Shown here in pieces: positions 55,764-64,000 of a DNA stretch of 64,000 nucleotides (within the stretch, counting starts at the first letter, position 1; every line of letters begins with the position of its first letter). The DNA is taken from the NCBI GenBank assembly GCA_000378025.1, contig KB899087.1, positions 4,920,001 through 4,984,000 of the forward strand. Direction: 5' to 3'. A program made the position numbers and the translations under genes. The notes under the pieces were generated by a model. It had not been told where the DNA came from and made no database searches. It saw only the letters and a list, made by a program, of their open reading frames with translations. Source of the stretch: Xanthobacteraceae bacterium 501b (GTDB lineage: Bacteria; Pseudomonadota; Alphaproteobacteria; Rhizobiales; Xanthobacteraceae).

Positions 55764-57691
55764 GCCGGCACCTGCGCCGGGCGGGCCGGCGTGGTGCCGG
55801 CCTTTTCCACCGCCATCAGCACCAGCTCGGCGATGTCGTGCACCGCCGGGCGCGCGCCAGTGACGCCTTCCAGCATGGCGGAGCATTGCGGGCAGGCCAC
55901 CGCGACGATGCCGGCGCCGGTCGCGCTCGCCTGCGCCATCCTGATGTCGGGAATGCGCCGCTCGCCCTCGATGTCGGACACTGGCGCGCCGCCGCCGCCG
56001 CCGCAGCACATGGAGCGCTTGCCCGAACGCTCCATCTCCCGCCGTTCAATGCCGAGCCGGTCGAGCAGGCGGCGCGGGGCGTCCACCTCGCCATTGTAGC
56101 GGCCGAGATAGCAGGGGTCGTGATAGGTGACACGCGCCTCACCTAGCGTGCCGAAATCGAGCCGTCCCGCCGCCGCCAGCTCGTCGAGAAAGGCGGTGTG
56201 ATGGATCACCTCGTAGGTGCCGCCGAAGTCGCGATATTCGTTGCGCAGCGCGTGCAGCGCGTGCGGGTCGGCGGTGAGGATGCGGGCGAAGCGGTAGCGC
56301 GACAGGGTGGCGATGTTCGCGCGGGCGAGGCGCTGGAAGCCGGCCTCGTCGCCGAGCCGGCGGGCGAGGTCGCCGCAGTCGCGCTCCTCCGCGCCGAGCA
56401 CGGCGAAATCGACCCCGGCCTTCTGCAGCAGGGTGACAAGGGCACGCAGCGTGCGGCCATAGCGCAGCTCATAGGCGCCCTCGCCGAGCCAGAGCAGAAT
56501 CTCCGCCTCGCCCTTGTCGGACATCAGCGGCAGGGTCAGGCCGGCGGCGAAATCGGTGCGGGAGGCCAGCGGGCGTCCGCCCGGCTCGTCGGCGTAACGC
56601 AGCTCCATCAGCGGCGCGGCGGCCCGGGCCGGAACAGCGCCGAGTTCCAGCGTCTGGAAGCGGCGCAGATCGAGGATGGCGTCGACATGCTCGATCATCA
56701 TCGGGCATTCCTCGACGCAGGCGCGGCAGGTGGTGCAGGACCACAGCGTGTCCGGGTGGATCATCGCCCCTTCGCCGACGATCGGCAGGCCCGGCCCGCC
56801 AATGCCGGCCACGGGGCGGGCGTTCGGGTAGGGGCTGCCGGCATAGGCCGCGTTGGTGGCGCCGGGCTGCAGGCTGGCGGCGAGGTCCTGGATCAGTCGC
56901 TTCGGATTCAGCGGCTGGCCGGCGGCGAAGGCCGGGCACGCCACTTCGCAGCGCCCGCACTGGATGCAGGCATCGAAGCCGATCAGCCGGTTGAAGGCGA
57001 AATCCTCCGGCGTCGCCACGCCGAGGCGGGGCGCGTCGAGGTCGAGCGGGGCGAGCGCGGTGGCACGCTCCCCGTTGAAACGGCCGGGGCGGGGATGGGC
57101 GACAAGATGGGCGGCGCCGGCAAAGGCGTGGCGCATCGGGCCACGGTCGATCTGCCACGCAAGGCCGATGCCGCCCACCGCCGCGAAGGCGAGGCCGAGC
57201 AGGCCGAGCAGCCACAGCGCCCCGCCGAGCGAGGCGTCCAGCGCGACGAGGAAGCCGCCGCCGGTATAGGCGGCGAGCAGGAAGGGCAGCAGCTGAAACC
57301 GCCCGCCGGAGAGCCGCGCCGGCTTGTTCGGGTAGCGCCGCCGCCCGACCATCGCCCCGCCGGCAAAGGCGGCGGCGAAGGTGAGCGCGGTGAGCCACCA
57401 GAACAGCCTGTTATCGCCGAGCGCGGGGATGAGGCCGAGGAGCGCGAGGGCCGAGCCGGCCAGCAGCCCGCCGGCCGCCAGCGCGTGCATGCGCGCGGCA
57501 TAAGGATCGCGCCCCACCACATGGTGGACATCGACGAGGTAGCGCTTGGGCAAGGCGAGGAGCCCGGCGGCCCAGTCCACCTTCGCCGCGCGACCAATGC
57601 GCCACAGAAGCGCGCGGCGCATGGCGAGCGCGCCGGCGAGGAGCAGCATGGCGAGGACGGTGAGGGAGAGGAGGAGCGCGAGGTCCGTCAT
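55760..57691 (-). CDS. dgcB: Dimethylglycine demethylase iron-sulfur subunit DgcB-like
   Basis: A 643-residue membrane iron-sulfur protein related to heterodisulfide reductases. About five or six N-terminal helices (1-190) are followed by two 4Fe-4S motifs (DACIQCGRCEVACPAF and SCTTCRACVEECPMM) and two CCG-type segments (DPCYLGRYNGE with SMCCGGGGG, and ACPQCSAMLEGV). It presumably carries electrons between the DgcA flavoprotein and ETF or the membrane. It overlaps etfA by four bases and follows dgcA by 52. The homologous stachydrine (stc) system of rhizobia is the main alternative. Confidence 0.88.
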   Translation of the reverse strand: MTDLALLLSLTVLAMLLLAGALAMRRALLWRIGRAAKVDWAAGLLALPKRYLVDVHHVVGRDPYAARMHALAAGGLLAGSALALLGLIPALGDNRLFWWLTALTFAAAFAGGAMVGRRRYPNKPARLSGGRFQLLPFLLAAYTGGGFLVALDASLGGALWLLGLLGLAFAAVGGIGLAWQIDRGPMRHAFAGAAHLVAHPRPGRFNGERATALAPLDLDAPRLGVATPEDFAFNRLIGFDACIQCGRCEVACPAFAAGQPLNPKRLIQDLAASLQPGATNAAYAGSPYPNARPVAGIGGPGLPIVGEGAMIHPDTLWSCTTCRACVEECPMMIEHVDAILDLRRFQTLELGAVPARAAAPLMELRYADEPGGRPLASRTDFAAGLTLPLMSDKGEAEILLWLGEGAYELRYGRTLRALVTLLQKAGVDFAVLGAEERDCGDLARRLGDEAGFQRLARANIATLSRYRFARILTADPHALHALRNEYRDFGGTYEVIHHTAFLDELAAAGRLDFGTLGEARVTYHDPCYLGRYNGEVDAPRRLLDRLGIERREMERSGKRSMCCGGGGGAPVSDIEGERRIPDIRMAQASATGAGIVAVACPQCSAMLEGVTGARPAVHDIAELVLMAVEKAGTTPARPAQVPA

Positions 57692-57743
57692 GAGGCGCCG
57701 CCGTCACTCGCTTCCCCGGGGATGACGGTGCTCATGATCGCCC

Positions 57744-59783
57744 TCACAGATCCTTGCAGAGCCGGAGCGAATCATAGAGCGCGGCGTGGATGTTGCGCCC
57801 GGTCCAGGCGTCGCCGACGCGGTAGAGCGCAAAGCCGGGCTGGCCGGTCCAGCGCGGCGGGCGGCCTTCGATGAGCGCGTCGAGGTCGGTCTCGCCATCA
57901 TTGACGGAAGCACCGCGCAGCGCCTCGAACACAGCGTCCACGGGCAGCGTGCCGTAATCGACCACGACACGGTCGACCACGCGCTCCTCCTCCGCCTCGG
58001 TCATGGTGTTGCGCAGGGCGGCGATGAGGCGGTTGCCCTCGGGGTAGATCTCGATCAGCTCGGTGTTGGGGGTCATCACCACGCCGAGCTTGTAGAGCTC
58101 GCGCAGATGCACCGGCTTGTTGGTGGTGCCGACCTCCTGCGCGATCTGCACGTCGTGCGTCACCATCTCGACCAGGCAGCCCTTCTTGGCCAGTGCCTCG
58201 GCGGTGGAGGCGGCGTTGTGGCCGCCGATCTCGTCGAACAGCAGCACCGAGCCAGTGGGCTCGACCCGGCCGGTGAGGATGTCCCAGGTGGAGACGGCGT
58301 GCTCGTGCCCCTTGGCATGGCCGAGATTGGGCACGCCGCCGGTGGCCATGATCACCACATCAGGCGCCTCGGCGGTGATGTCAGCCGCGCTCGCCTCGCG
58401 GCCGAGGCGGATGTCGACGCCCTTCTTCTGGACCTGTCCGTAGAGCCAGCGCGGAATGCCGGACAGCGCCTCGCGCCAGGTGGCCTTGGCGGCGATGTTG
58501 ACCTGGCCGCCGACGACGGCCTCCTTCTCGAACAGCACCACGGAGTGGCCGCGCTCGGCGCAGACGCGGGCGGCTTCCAGCCCGGCCGGGCCGGCGCCGA
58601 CCACCACCACCTTGCGCGCCACCTCCGCCTTGGCGATGACGTGCGGCATGGTCGCCTCGCGGCCGGTCGCCGCGTTCTGCAGGCACAGCGCGTCGCCGCC
58701 GACATAGATGCGGTCGATGCAATAGCCGGCGCCTACGCATTGGCGGATATCGTCGTCGCGGCCTTCCATCAGCTTCTTGACGAGGTGCGGATCGGCGATG
58801 TGGGCGCGGGTCATGGCGATCATGTCGACATGGCCCTCGGCGACGGCGCGGGCGCCGGTGGCCAGATCCGTCACGCGCTGGGCGTGGAACACGGCGACGT
58901 CGACCTCGCGCTTGATGGCGCTCGGCAGATAGAGGAAGGGCGCGACCGGAAAGGACATGTTGGGCAGGGAAAGGGCATGGGCCATCTCGTCCCGCGCCTG
59001 CCCACCGACCACGTTGAGGAAGTCGACCAGGCCCGCCCGCGCATATTCGGTGGCGATGGCGAGGCAATCCTCATGGTTCAGCCCGTCGGCGATCAGCTCG
59101 TCGCCGGACATGCGCATGCCGATGACATAGTCGTCGCCGGTGGCCTCGCGCATGGCGGTGAGCACTTCCTTGCCGAAGCGCATGCGGTTTTCCAGGCTGC
59201 CGCCATATTCATCCGTGCGCTGGTTGACGGAAGGGCTCCAGAACTGGTCGACCAGATGGCCATGGGCGGCGGAAATCTCGCAGCCATCCAGCCCGCCCTC
59301 CTTGCAGCGGCGGGCGGCGTCGGCGAAGGCCTTCACCACGCGGCGAATGTCGTGCTTGTCCATCGCGCGGGGAATGGTGCGCGAGGCCGGCTCGCGCCGC
59401 ACCGAGGCGGAGAGCGTCGGCAGCCAGTTCTCCGTGTCCCACTTCGTGCGCCGGCCCATATGGGTGAGCTGGATCATCAGCTTGGCGCCGTGGGCGTGCA
59501 CGCGCTCGGCAAATTGCTGGAAATAGGGGATGACGCTGTCGTCGGTGACGGAGATCTGGTTCCACGGCGCGGCGGGGCTGTCGATGGCGACCGAGGAGGA
59601 GCCGCCGAACATGGTGAGCCCGATGCCGCCCTTGGCCTTTTCCATGTGGTAGAGCTGATAGCGCTCCTGCGGCTTGCCGTCCTTGCCATAGCCCGGCGCA
59701 TGGGAGGTCGACATCACCCGGTTGCGGATGGTGAGCCCCTTGATGGTCAAGGGTTTGAGAAGTGCCTCGGCATTGGCGATCAT
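57744..59783 (-). CDS. dgcA: Dimethylglycine demethylase flavoprotein DgcA-like
   Basis: A 679-residue enzyme of the 2,4-dienoyl-CoA reductase / trimethylamine dehydrogenase type. An FMN TIM barrel (1-370; TIRNRVMSTSHAPGYGKDG, GCEISAAHGHLVDQFWSPSV, DEYGGSLENRMRFG) leads to a 4Fe-4S Cys cluster (CVGAGYCIDRIYVGGDALCL) and an FAD/NAD domain (VVVVGAGPAGLEAARVCAER). It removes a methyl group from dimethylglycine to give sarcosine. StcD, which demethylates N-methylproline, is close, so substrate is inferred from the choline/betaine context. ATG 59783 is preferred; ATG 59813 is in frame. Confidence 0.9.
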   Translation of the reverse strand: MIANAEALLKPLTIKGLTIRNRVMSTSHAPGYGKDGKPQERYQLYHMEKAKGGIGLTMFGGSSSVAIDSPAAPWNQISVTDDSVIPYFQQFAERVHAHGAKLMIQLTHMGRRTKWDTENWLPTLSASVRREPASRTIPRAMDKHDIRRVVKAFADAARRCKEGGLDGCEISAAHGHLVDQFWSPSVNQRTDEYGGSLENRMRFGKEVLTAMREATGDDYVIGMRMSGDELIADGLNHEDCLAIATEYARAGLVDFLNVVGGQARDEMAHALSLPNMSFPVAPFLYLPSAIKREVDVAVFHAQRVTDLATGARAVAEGHVDMIAMTRAHIADPHLVKKLMEGRDDDIRQCVGAGYCIDRIYVGGDALCLQNAATGREATMPHVIAKAEVARKVVVVGAGPAGLEAARVCAERGHSVVLFEKEAVVGGQVNIAAKATWREALSGIPRWLYGQVQKKGVDIRLGREASAADITAEAPDVVIMATGGVPNLGHAKGHEHAVSTWDILTGRVEPTGSVLLFDEIGGHNAASTAEALAKKGCLVEMVTHDVQIAQEVGTTNKPVHLRELYKLGVVMTPNTELIEIYPEGNRLIAALRNTMTEAEEERVVDRVVVDYGTLPVDAVFEALRGASVNDGETDLDALIEGRPPRWTGQPGFALYRVGDAWTGRNIHAALYDSLRLCKDL

Positions 59784-59821
59784 GATGGTCGGCGCGCTCC
59801 TTCGCCTACGCATTCTAAACC

Positions 59822-59862
59822 CTGTCCTGACACGATAGGTCGCATGCGCCTATGCCGGACAG
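59822..59862. promoter_or_regulatory. Nested inverted repeats upstream of dgcA
   Basis: CTGTCC/GGACAG (59822-59827, 59857-59862) encloses ATAGG/CCTAT around the palindrome CGCATGCG (59835-59853). It lies about 40-80 bases before the dgcA start, where an activator such as the GbdR-like protein would bind. It is a candidate only. Confidence 0.45.
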
Positions 59863-59904
59863 AAGATTTGCGCCATCGCGCCGGTAGCGTTGCGACCGAG
59901 CCGT

Positions 59905-60711
59905 TCAGCGCAGCAGGATGCGCAGCGCCGAAGGGCCGGCCAGCGCCAGCACCAGCAGCGCCAGCGGCACCGCGAAGACGAAGCCGACATAGTTGAAGCC
60001 GACCGCGCCGACCACGCCACCGCCGAAGAAGGCGGCGAGGAAATAGCACAGCAGCTTGAGCTTATCGCGGTCGGCCAGCACCAGCGGGCCGCTCGCGCCG
60101 CCCCGGCGGCGGTTGGAATAGAACAGCTTGCCCAGCTCGATGCCGATATCGGTGACGATGCCGGTCATGTGGGTGGTGCGGATCTTGGCGCCCGACATCT
60201 TGGTGACGGTGGCGTTCTGCAGACCCATGATGAAGCACAGCACCGCCACGGCGAGGCCGAGCATGAGGCCGGAGGTGCGGGTGAACGGGCCGATGGCGGC
60301 GAAGGCCAGCAGCAGCAGCGCCTCCAGCGTCAGGGGCAGCGAATATTCGCGGCCGGCGACATGCAGGCGCCCCCAGTTCACCAGCAGCGACGAGACGGCG
60401 GCACCCACGACGAAGGCGGTGAGCGCGCCCGCTGCGGCGAGAACAAGGTCCATCGCCCCCAGCACGGCGTAATCGGCGGCCGAGGAGATGATGCCGGACA
60501 TGTGCGAGGTGTACTGGCCCACCGCCAGCAGCCCGCCGGCATTGGTGGCGCCGGCGACGAAGGTCATCGGCAGGCCGAGCCAGGCATCGGCGAGCGGTGT
60601 GCGCTCGGGCGCCAGCATGCCCGTCGTCAGGTCGCTGTAGCGTGCGGCCAGCTTGCGATAGCCGGTCGGGTTCACGGGCGCATTCATGGGCGCATTCATG
60701 GGCGCGTTCAT
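59905..60711 (-). CDS. DUF1275 (YoaK) family membrane protein
   Basis: A 268-residue protein with about six helices and the DUF1275 pattern: AWLGLPMTFVAGATNAGGLL, TSHMSGIISSAADYAVLG, FIMGLQNATVTKMSGAKIRT and THMTGIVTDIGIELGKLF. The function is unknown. The N-terminus reads MNAP three times in a row from a 12-base tandem repeat, so three ATG codons compete as start; none has a good ribosome site. It lies between dgcA and the GbdR-like gene on the same strand. Confidence 0.87.
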   Translation of the reverse strand: MNAPMNAPMNAPVNPTGYRKLAARYSDLTTGMLAPERTPLADAWLGLPMTFVAGATNAGGLLAVGQYTSHMSGIISSAADYAVLGAMDLVLAAAGALTAFVVGAAVSSLLVNWGRLHVAGREYSLPLTLEALLLLAFAAIGPFTRTSGLMLGLAVAVLCFIMGLQNATVTKMSGAKIRTTHMTGIVTDIGIELGKLFYSNRRRGGASGPLVLADRDKLKLLCYFLAAFFGGGVVGAVGFNYVGFVFAVPLALLVLALAGPSALRILLR

Positions 60712-60841
60712 CCGGCGCAGTCAGGACCGCACGCGGCTGGGGCCGCGTTCCGGTGGATGGGGGGCATTAGCCCTGTGTAATTAATACCACGAGCCGGCCG
60801 GCGCCAGAGCGCAGAAGTGCGTGCGGCGTGTCGCGGCCCGC

Positions 60842-61822
60842 TCAGGCGTTTGGGCGCGTCGGCGCGTGCGGCAGCGCCTCGCGCCGCTCGCGGCTGGGCG
60901 GGCGGCCGAAATGGCGGGCATAGGCGGTGGAGAAATGCGCCGCCGACTGGAAGCCGCAGGCGAGGCCGACATCGGTGACCGGCAGCGGCGAGAGCCGCAG
61001 CAATTCGCGCGCCCGCTCCAGCCGCAGCCGCAGCTGATAGGCCGCCGGGGCAACGCCGAGATGGCGCTGGAACAGCCGCTCCAGCTGGCGGGCGGACACG
61101 CCGAGCCGGTTGGCGATGCCGGAGACCCCGAGCGGCTGCTCGATGGCGGCCTCCATCAGCCGCACCGCGCGGGCGAGCGTCGGGTCCGGCAGCAGCGGGC
61201 GCGGGCGGGCGGCCACCTTTTCCACCCGGCGCGGGGCGCGGTCGACGATGAACTGCTCCGACACCTTGTCGGCCAGCGCGCGGCCGCCCTTGGCCTCGAT
61301 CAGCGTCAGCATCATTTCCAGCGGCGCCACGCCGCCGGTGCAGGTGAGCCGGTCGCGGTCGATGGCGAAGGCCTCCTCGACGAAATCGACGCGGGGGAAT
61401 TCCTCGCGCAGCGCCGGCAGGTTCTCCCAATGGACGGCGCAGCGGTAGAAATCCAGCAGCCCGGCCTCGGCGAGGACGAAGCTGCCGGTGCACAGCGCGC
61501 CCAGCGCGACGCCGCGCCGGGCGAGGCGGCGCAGCGCGTCGGCGATGGCGGGGGTGGCGGCGTGGCGCACATCAATGCCGCCGCACACCAGCAGCAGGTC
61601 GAGCGGGCCGGCCTCGGCCAAGGCGTGGGTGGGCGACAGGCTCAGGCCATTGCTGGCGACGGCGGGCGTGCCGTCCATGGTGAGGATACGCCAGGAATAA
61701 AGCTCGCCCTCGGTCACGTAATTGGCCATGCGCAGCGCCTCCAGCGCGTTGGCGCAGGCGATCATCGAATGGTTCGGCAGTGTGAGGAAGCCGATGCGGG
61801 TGAGGGAGGCGGTGTCGCGCAC
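60842..61822 (-). CDS. gbdR: GbdR-like AraC/GlxA-family transcriptional regulator
   Basis: A 326-residue regulator with an N-terminal DJ-1/PfpI (GATase-1-like) sensor domain (10-180; RIGFLTLPNHSMIACANALE, LGALCTGSFVLAEAGLL, FAIDRDRLTCTGGVAPLEMM). A C-terminal AraC helix-turn-helix pair follows (GVSGIANRLGVSARQLERLF, VTDVGLACGFQSAAHFSTAY). In Pseudomonas GbdR senses betaine and dimethylglycine and activates gbc and dgc genes; the same role is inferred here from position. The start codon is GTG without a clear ribosome site, so it is tentative. Confidence 0.85.
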   Translation of the reverse strand: MRDTASLTRIGFLTLPNHSMIACANALEALRMANYVTEGELYSWRILTMDGTPAVASNGLSLSPTHALAEAGPLDLLLVCGGIDVRHAATPAIADALRRLARRGVALGALCTGSFVLAEAGLLDFYRCAVHWENLPALREEFPRVDFVEEAFAIDRDRLTCTGGVAPLEMMLTLIEAKGGRALADKVSEQFIVDRAPRRVEKVAARPRPLLPDPTLARAVRLMEAAIEQPLGVSGIANRLGVSARQLERLFQRHLGVAPAAYQLRLRLERARELLRLSPLPVTDVGLACGFQSAAHFSTAYARHFGRPPSRERREALPHAPTRPNA

Positions 61823-61985
61823 GTGGGAGGCACCCGGGGAATGGCTTTCCCAATGTTGCTGAGGATGATGTTCGGAAAGCGGCGCGCAGGATTACCTCGG
61901 CTTCGTCACCGGGCGGCGCCAATCATGCCGCAAAATGGTCGCCAAAACAGGGGGAAATGCGACGAGATAACGGGGGATTCCTTCC

Positions 61986-62735
61986 ATGCGGCCGATGATG
62001 CATTCGCGCTCCACCTTCCAGTCCTGGCTGCCCGGCCGCATCATGCTGCCGGTCGGCTTCGCGCTTGCCATCGCCGCCGGCACCTATGTGATCGCCGAGA
62101 GCAATGGCTATGCCCGCGGCAAGGCGGACGAGGCCGGCGCGCAGCAGGCGCAGGAGAGCGTGAAGACGCTGGCCCGCCTCGTGGCCCAGCCGGTCGATCT
62201 CGCCGAGGAGCCAACCGACAAGGGCGACCAGCTCGATATTCCCACCATGATCCGCGCCATCGAGCCCGGCGCGGTCTACAAGCCGCCGCAGAAGGCCGCC
62301 GCCAAGCCGGCCGCCCCGCGCGTGACCACTGGCGAGGCGCCGCTGTCCAGCGACATCACGGTGGCCTCGCTGCCGGCCGGGGTGGAGCGCTTCGACCAAT
62401 GCGGCGCGCGCTGCGACAGCCGCGACCCGATGGTGACGCACGCGGAGGCGCCGCTGGTCGTCGGCGCGCAGCCGCTGCCGCCCGAGCCTGCCGCCGCTGC
62501 CGCGCCGGCCGTTGCTGCCGTGCCGGTCGGCGTGCCGCGCGACCTGGCGGCCGCTCCGGTCGTCGTGCCGCCGGCGCCCGTTATCGCGCGGGTGGAAGAG
62601 CCCAAGGAGGGCTTTCTCGGCCTGCCGCCGATCCCCACCGCGAGCGAAATCGTCGACCGGACGGTGGAGGGCACCAACCGCGCCTATGACGGCATGAAGC
62701 AGGCAGTGAACGGCGCGCTCGACCTCTGGCGCTGA
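61986..62735 (+). CDS. Hypothetical membrane-anchored protein, Ala/Pro-rich
   Basis: A 249-residue protein I do not recognise. One N-terminal membrane helix (IMLPVGFALAIAAGTYVIA) is followed by a polar, Ala/Pro-rich, probably extended region with one CGARC pair near residue 140, and a C-terminal amphipathic part (ASEIVDRTVEGTNRAYDGMK). It would face the periplasm. It lies between gbdR (divergent) and gbcB (convergent) on the opposite strand, so involvement in betaine use is not implied. Confidence 0.7.
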   Translation: MRPMMHSRSTFQSWLPGRIMLPVGFALAIAAGTYVIAESNGYARGKADEAGAQQAQESVKTLARLVAQPVDLAEEPTDKGDQLDIPTMIRAIEPGAVYKPPQKAAAKPAAPRVTTGEAPLSSDITVASLPAGVERFDQCGARCDSRDPMVTHAEAPLVVGAQPLPPEPAAAAAPAVAAVPVGVPRDLAAAPVVVPPAPVIARVEEPKEGFLGLPPIPTASEIVDRTVEGTNRAYDGMKQAVNGALDLWR

Positions 62736-62750
62736 GGCGCTACCTCAGCG
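62730..62750. terminator. Hairpin spanning both convergent stop codons
   Basis: The arms CGCTGAGG/CCTCAGCG with a 5-base loop contain the TGA of the hypothetical gene and the TGA of gbcB. No T-run follows, so it is a weak bidirectional terminator candidate. Confidence 0.4.
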
Positions 62751-63935
62751 ATCCACGACAAGGTTGCTGGTCGGCTTCGAGCAGCACAGCAGCGCCATGC
62801 CGGCATCGATCTCGCGCTGGCGGATGCCGCCGCCATGCTTCATCTCTACCGTGCCGTCGATCAGCTTCGACTTGCAGGTGCCGCACAGCCCCTTCGAGCA
62901 GGAGGAGGGCAGGCGCACCCCGGCGCGGCGGGCGGCGTCCAGCACGAACATGTCGGAGCGGCACTCGATGCTCCGCTTCTGCTTGGCGAATTCGACCGTG
63001 TAGGTGACGACCGGCGCCTCCAGCGCCTCGGGAATCGCCTGCAGCAGCTCGGCCGACACGACTTCCGCCGCCACGTCAGGCTCGGCTTTGGCCAGCTCGG
63101 CGAAGTCGAAGCTTTCCTCATGGTGGCGCGCCATGTCGAAGCCGGCGCCCTTCAGCATCTCGCGCACCGCCTTCATGAAGGGCGCCGGGCCGCAGACGAA
63201 GATTTCGCGCTCGGCATAGTCGGGCGCGACATGTTCAAGCACGCCAAGGCTGACCCGTCCGCGCAGGCCGTGCCAGGGCGCGCGGGGGCTGTCGGCCTCG
63301 CAGACCGGGGCGAAGCGGAAGGCGCCCGGCTGGTTGCGCGCCATCAACTCCAGCTCGTCGCGGAAGATGATGTCAGCCGGCGAGCGGGCGGCATGGACGA
63401 AGACGATGTCGCGCGGCGTGCCGAGATCATGGAAGGTGCGGGCCATCGACATCACGGGGGTGATGCCGCTGCCGCCCGACAGGAACAGATATTTCGGCGC
63501 CGGGGAGGGCGTGCCCTGCGTGAAGCAGGAGAACTCGCCCATCGGCCCGACGGCGCGCAGGGTGGAGCCGACCTTGATGTGGTCGTGCAGATGGTTCGAC
63601 ACCGGACCGCCGGGCACGCGCTTCACCGTGATGGCGAGCGTGTGCGGGCGCGTCGGCGCCGAGGCGATGGTGTAGCAGCGATTGATCGTCTCGCCGCCGA
63701 TCTCCAGCTCCAGAGTGAGGAACTGGCCGGGCTGGTAGTGGAAGACGCACGGCTGCTGCGGCGCCAGCACGAAGGTCTTCACATCAGCCGTCTCCTCGCG
63801 GATGGCGAGGACGGTGAGCGCATCGTCGGCCTCCGGGTTCCACTCGGCCAGCGCGCCGGTCAGGCGCAGCGCGGCGGGGTCTGGCAGGACGGTGGGGGTG
63901 GGCGCGTGCATGGGGGCGGTGCCTGACAGTTTCAT
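62745..63935 (-). CDS. gbcB: Glycine betaine monooxygenase reductase subunit GbcB-like
   Basis: A 396-residue iron-sulfur flavoprotein. A ferredoxin-NADP-reductase domain (FHYQPGQFLTLELEIGG, NRCYTIASAPTRPHTLAITV, YLFLSGGSGITPVMSMAR, EREIFVCGPAPFMKAVREML) leads to a C-terminal plant-type 2Fe-2S domain (PSSCSKGLCGTCKSKLIDG, with ALLCC). It passes NADH electrons to the Rieske oxygenase GbcA, which demethylates glycine betaine to dimethylglycine. gbcA is not in the window and may lie just past its edge. A role with stachydrine oxygenases is possible. ATG 63935 lacks a ribosome site; ATG 63914 is the alternative. Confidence 0.87.
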   Translation of the reverse strand: MKLSGTAPMHAPTPTVLPDPAALRLTGALAEWNPEADDALTVLAIREETADVKTFVLAPQQPCVFHYQPGQFLTLELEIGGETINRCYTIASAPTRPHTLAITVKRVPGGPVSNHLHDHIKVGSTLRAVGPMGEFSCFTQGTPSPAPKYLFLSGGSGITPVMSMARTFHDLGTPRDIVFVHAARSPADIIFRDELELMARNQPGAFRFAPVCEADSPRAPWHGLRGRVSLGVLEHVAPDYAEREIFVCGPAPFMKAVREMLKGAGFDMARHHEESFDFAELAKAEPDVAAEVVSAELLQAIPEALEAPVVTYTVEFAKQKRSIECRSDMFVLDAARRAGVRLPSSCSKGLCGTCKSKLIDGTVEMKHGGGIRQREIDAGMALLCCSKPTSNLVVDR

Positions 63936-63950
63936 GGTTTAACGTGCAAC

Positions 63951-63991
63951 GTCATCCTGAGCTGCCCGGCACCGCCGGGCCTCGAAGGATG
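63951..63991. repeat. REP-type palindrome at the window edge
   Basis: GCCCGGC/GCCGGGC (63964-63980) is flanked by ATCCTGAG and CTCGAAGGAT, the form of a very common rhizobial intergenic palindrome. Confidence 0.7.
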
Positions 63992-64000
63992 GGGTGCTTT

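Overview
The window is a high-GC, gene-dense stretch of an alphaproteobacterial chromosome. The gene order (tkt-gap-pgk-fba; 6S RNA followed by fau; yebC-ruvCAB-ybgC-tolQRAB-pal-cpoB-tilS-ftsH-glmM), the DUF4164/zapA pair, the RcdA/DUF1465 and DUF1192 genes and the class of dispersed palindromes all point to Hyphomicrobiales. Xanthobacteraceae (the Ancylobacter/Starkeya/Xanthobacter group) is my best guess. I see no prophage, insertion sequence, CRISPR array, rRNA or tRNA.

Layout. 1-9.2 kb: a truncated DsbD-type periplasmic gene, yqgE, a large membrane PAS-GGDEF-EAL protein, a Sel1-repeat protein coupled to a ThiE-like protein, and a secreted repeat protein rich in Trp, Gly and Tyr. 9.2-15.8 kb (minus strand): tkt, gap, pgk and class I fba, shared by glycolysis and the Calvin cycle, followed by an orphan pstB broken by a frameshift. 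16.2-22.8 kb: DUF4164, zapA, an inositol-monophosphatase family gene, a MotA/ExbB-like plus OmpA/MotB-like envelope pair, a GNAT gene followed by a tandem repeat, an MsbA-type exporter and rpmE. 22.9-28.7 kb: rcdA, a candidate CtrA-controlled small RNA, DUF1192, a quinone oxidoreductase, 6S RNA, fau, the ymdB-type phosphoesterase, yebC and a TauE exporter. 28.9-44.9 kb: an EamA transporter, ruvCAB, a TetR regulator, small conserved genes, the whole Tol-Pal block, tilS, ftsH and glmM.

45.1-64 kb is a choline and glycine-betaine block. ChoXWV imports choline. The divergent bet genes oxidise choline to glycine betaine. A convergent operon dgcA-dgcB-etfA-etfB demethylates dimethylglycine and passes electrons on through a dedicated flavoprotein. 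A GbdR-like AraC regulator and gbcB, the reductase of glycine betaine monooxygenase, lie further on. gbcA and the sarcosine oxidase genes are not in the window. A PAP2 phosphatase, a DUF1275 membrane protein and an unknown anchored protein are interspersed.

The most unusual signals are these. First, betI and betB are read as one open frame; the fusion depends on a run of six C, and five C would restore the usual ATGA stop/start overlap. Second, two matching 16-bp palindromes flank the choX/betI divergent region and look like BetI operators. Third, a perfect TTAA-N7-TTAA CtrA site with a -10-like box precedes a compact three-hairpin, terminator-ended transcript between DUF1192 and rcdA. Fourth, pstB carries a frameshift. 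Fifth, a heptad-coding tandem repeat continues in frame beyond the stop codon of the GNAT gene. Single-base errors in the assembly could explain the first and fourth.
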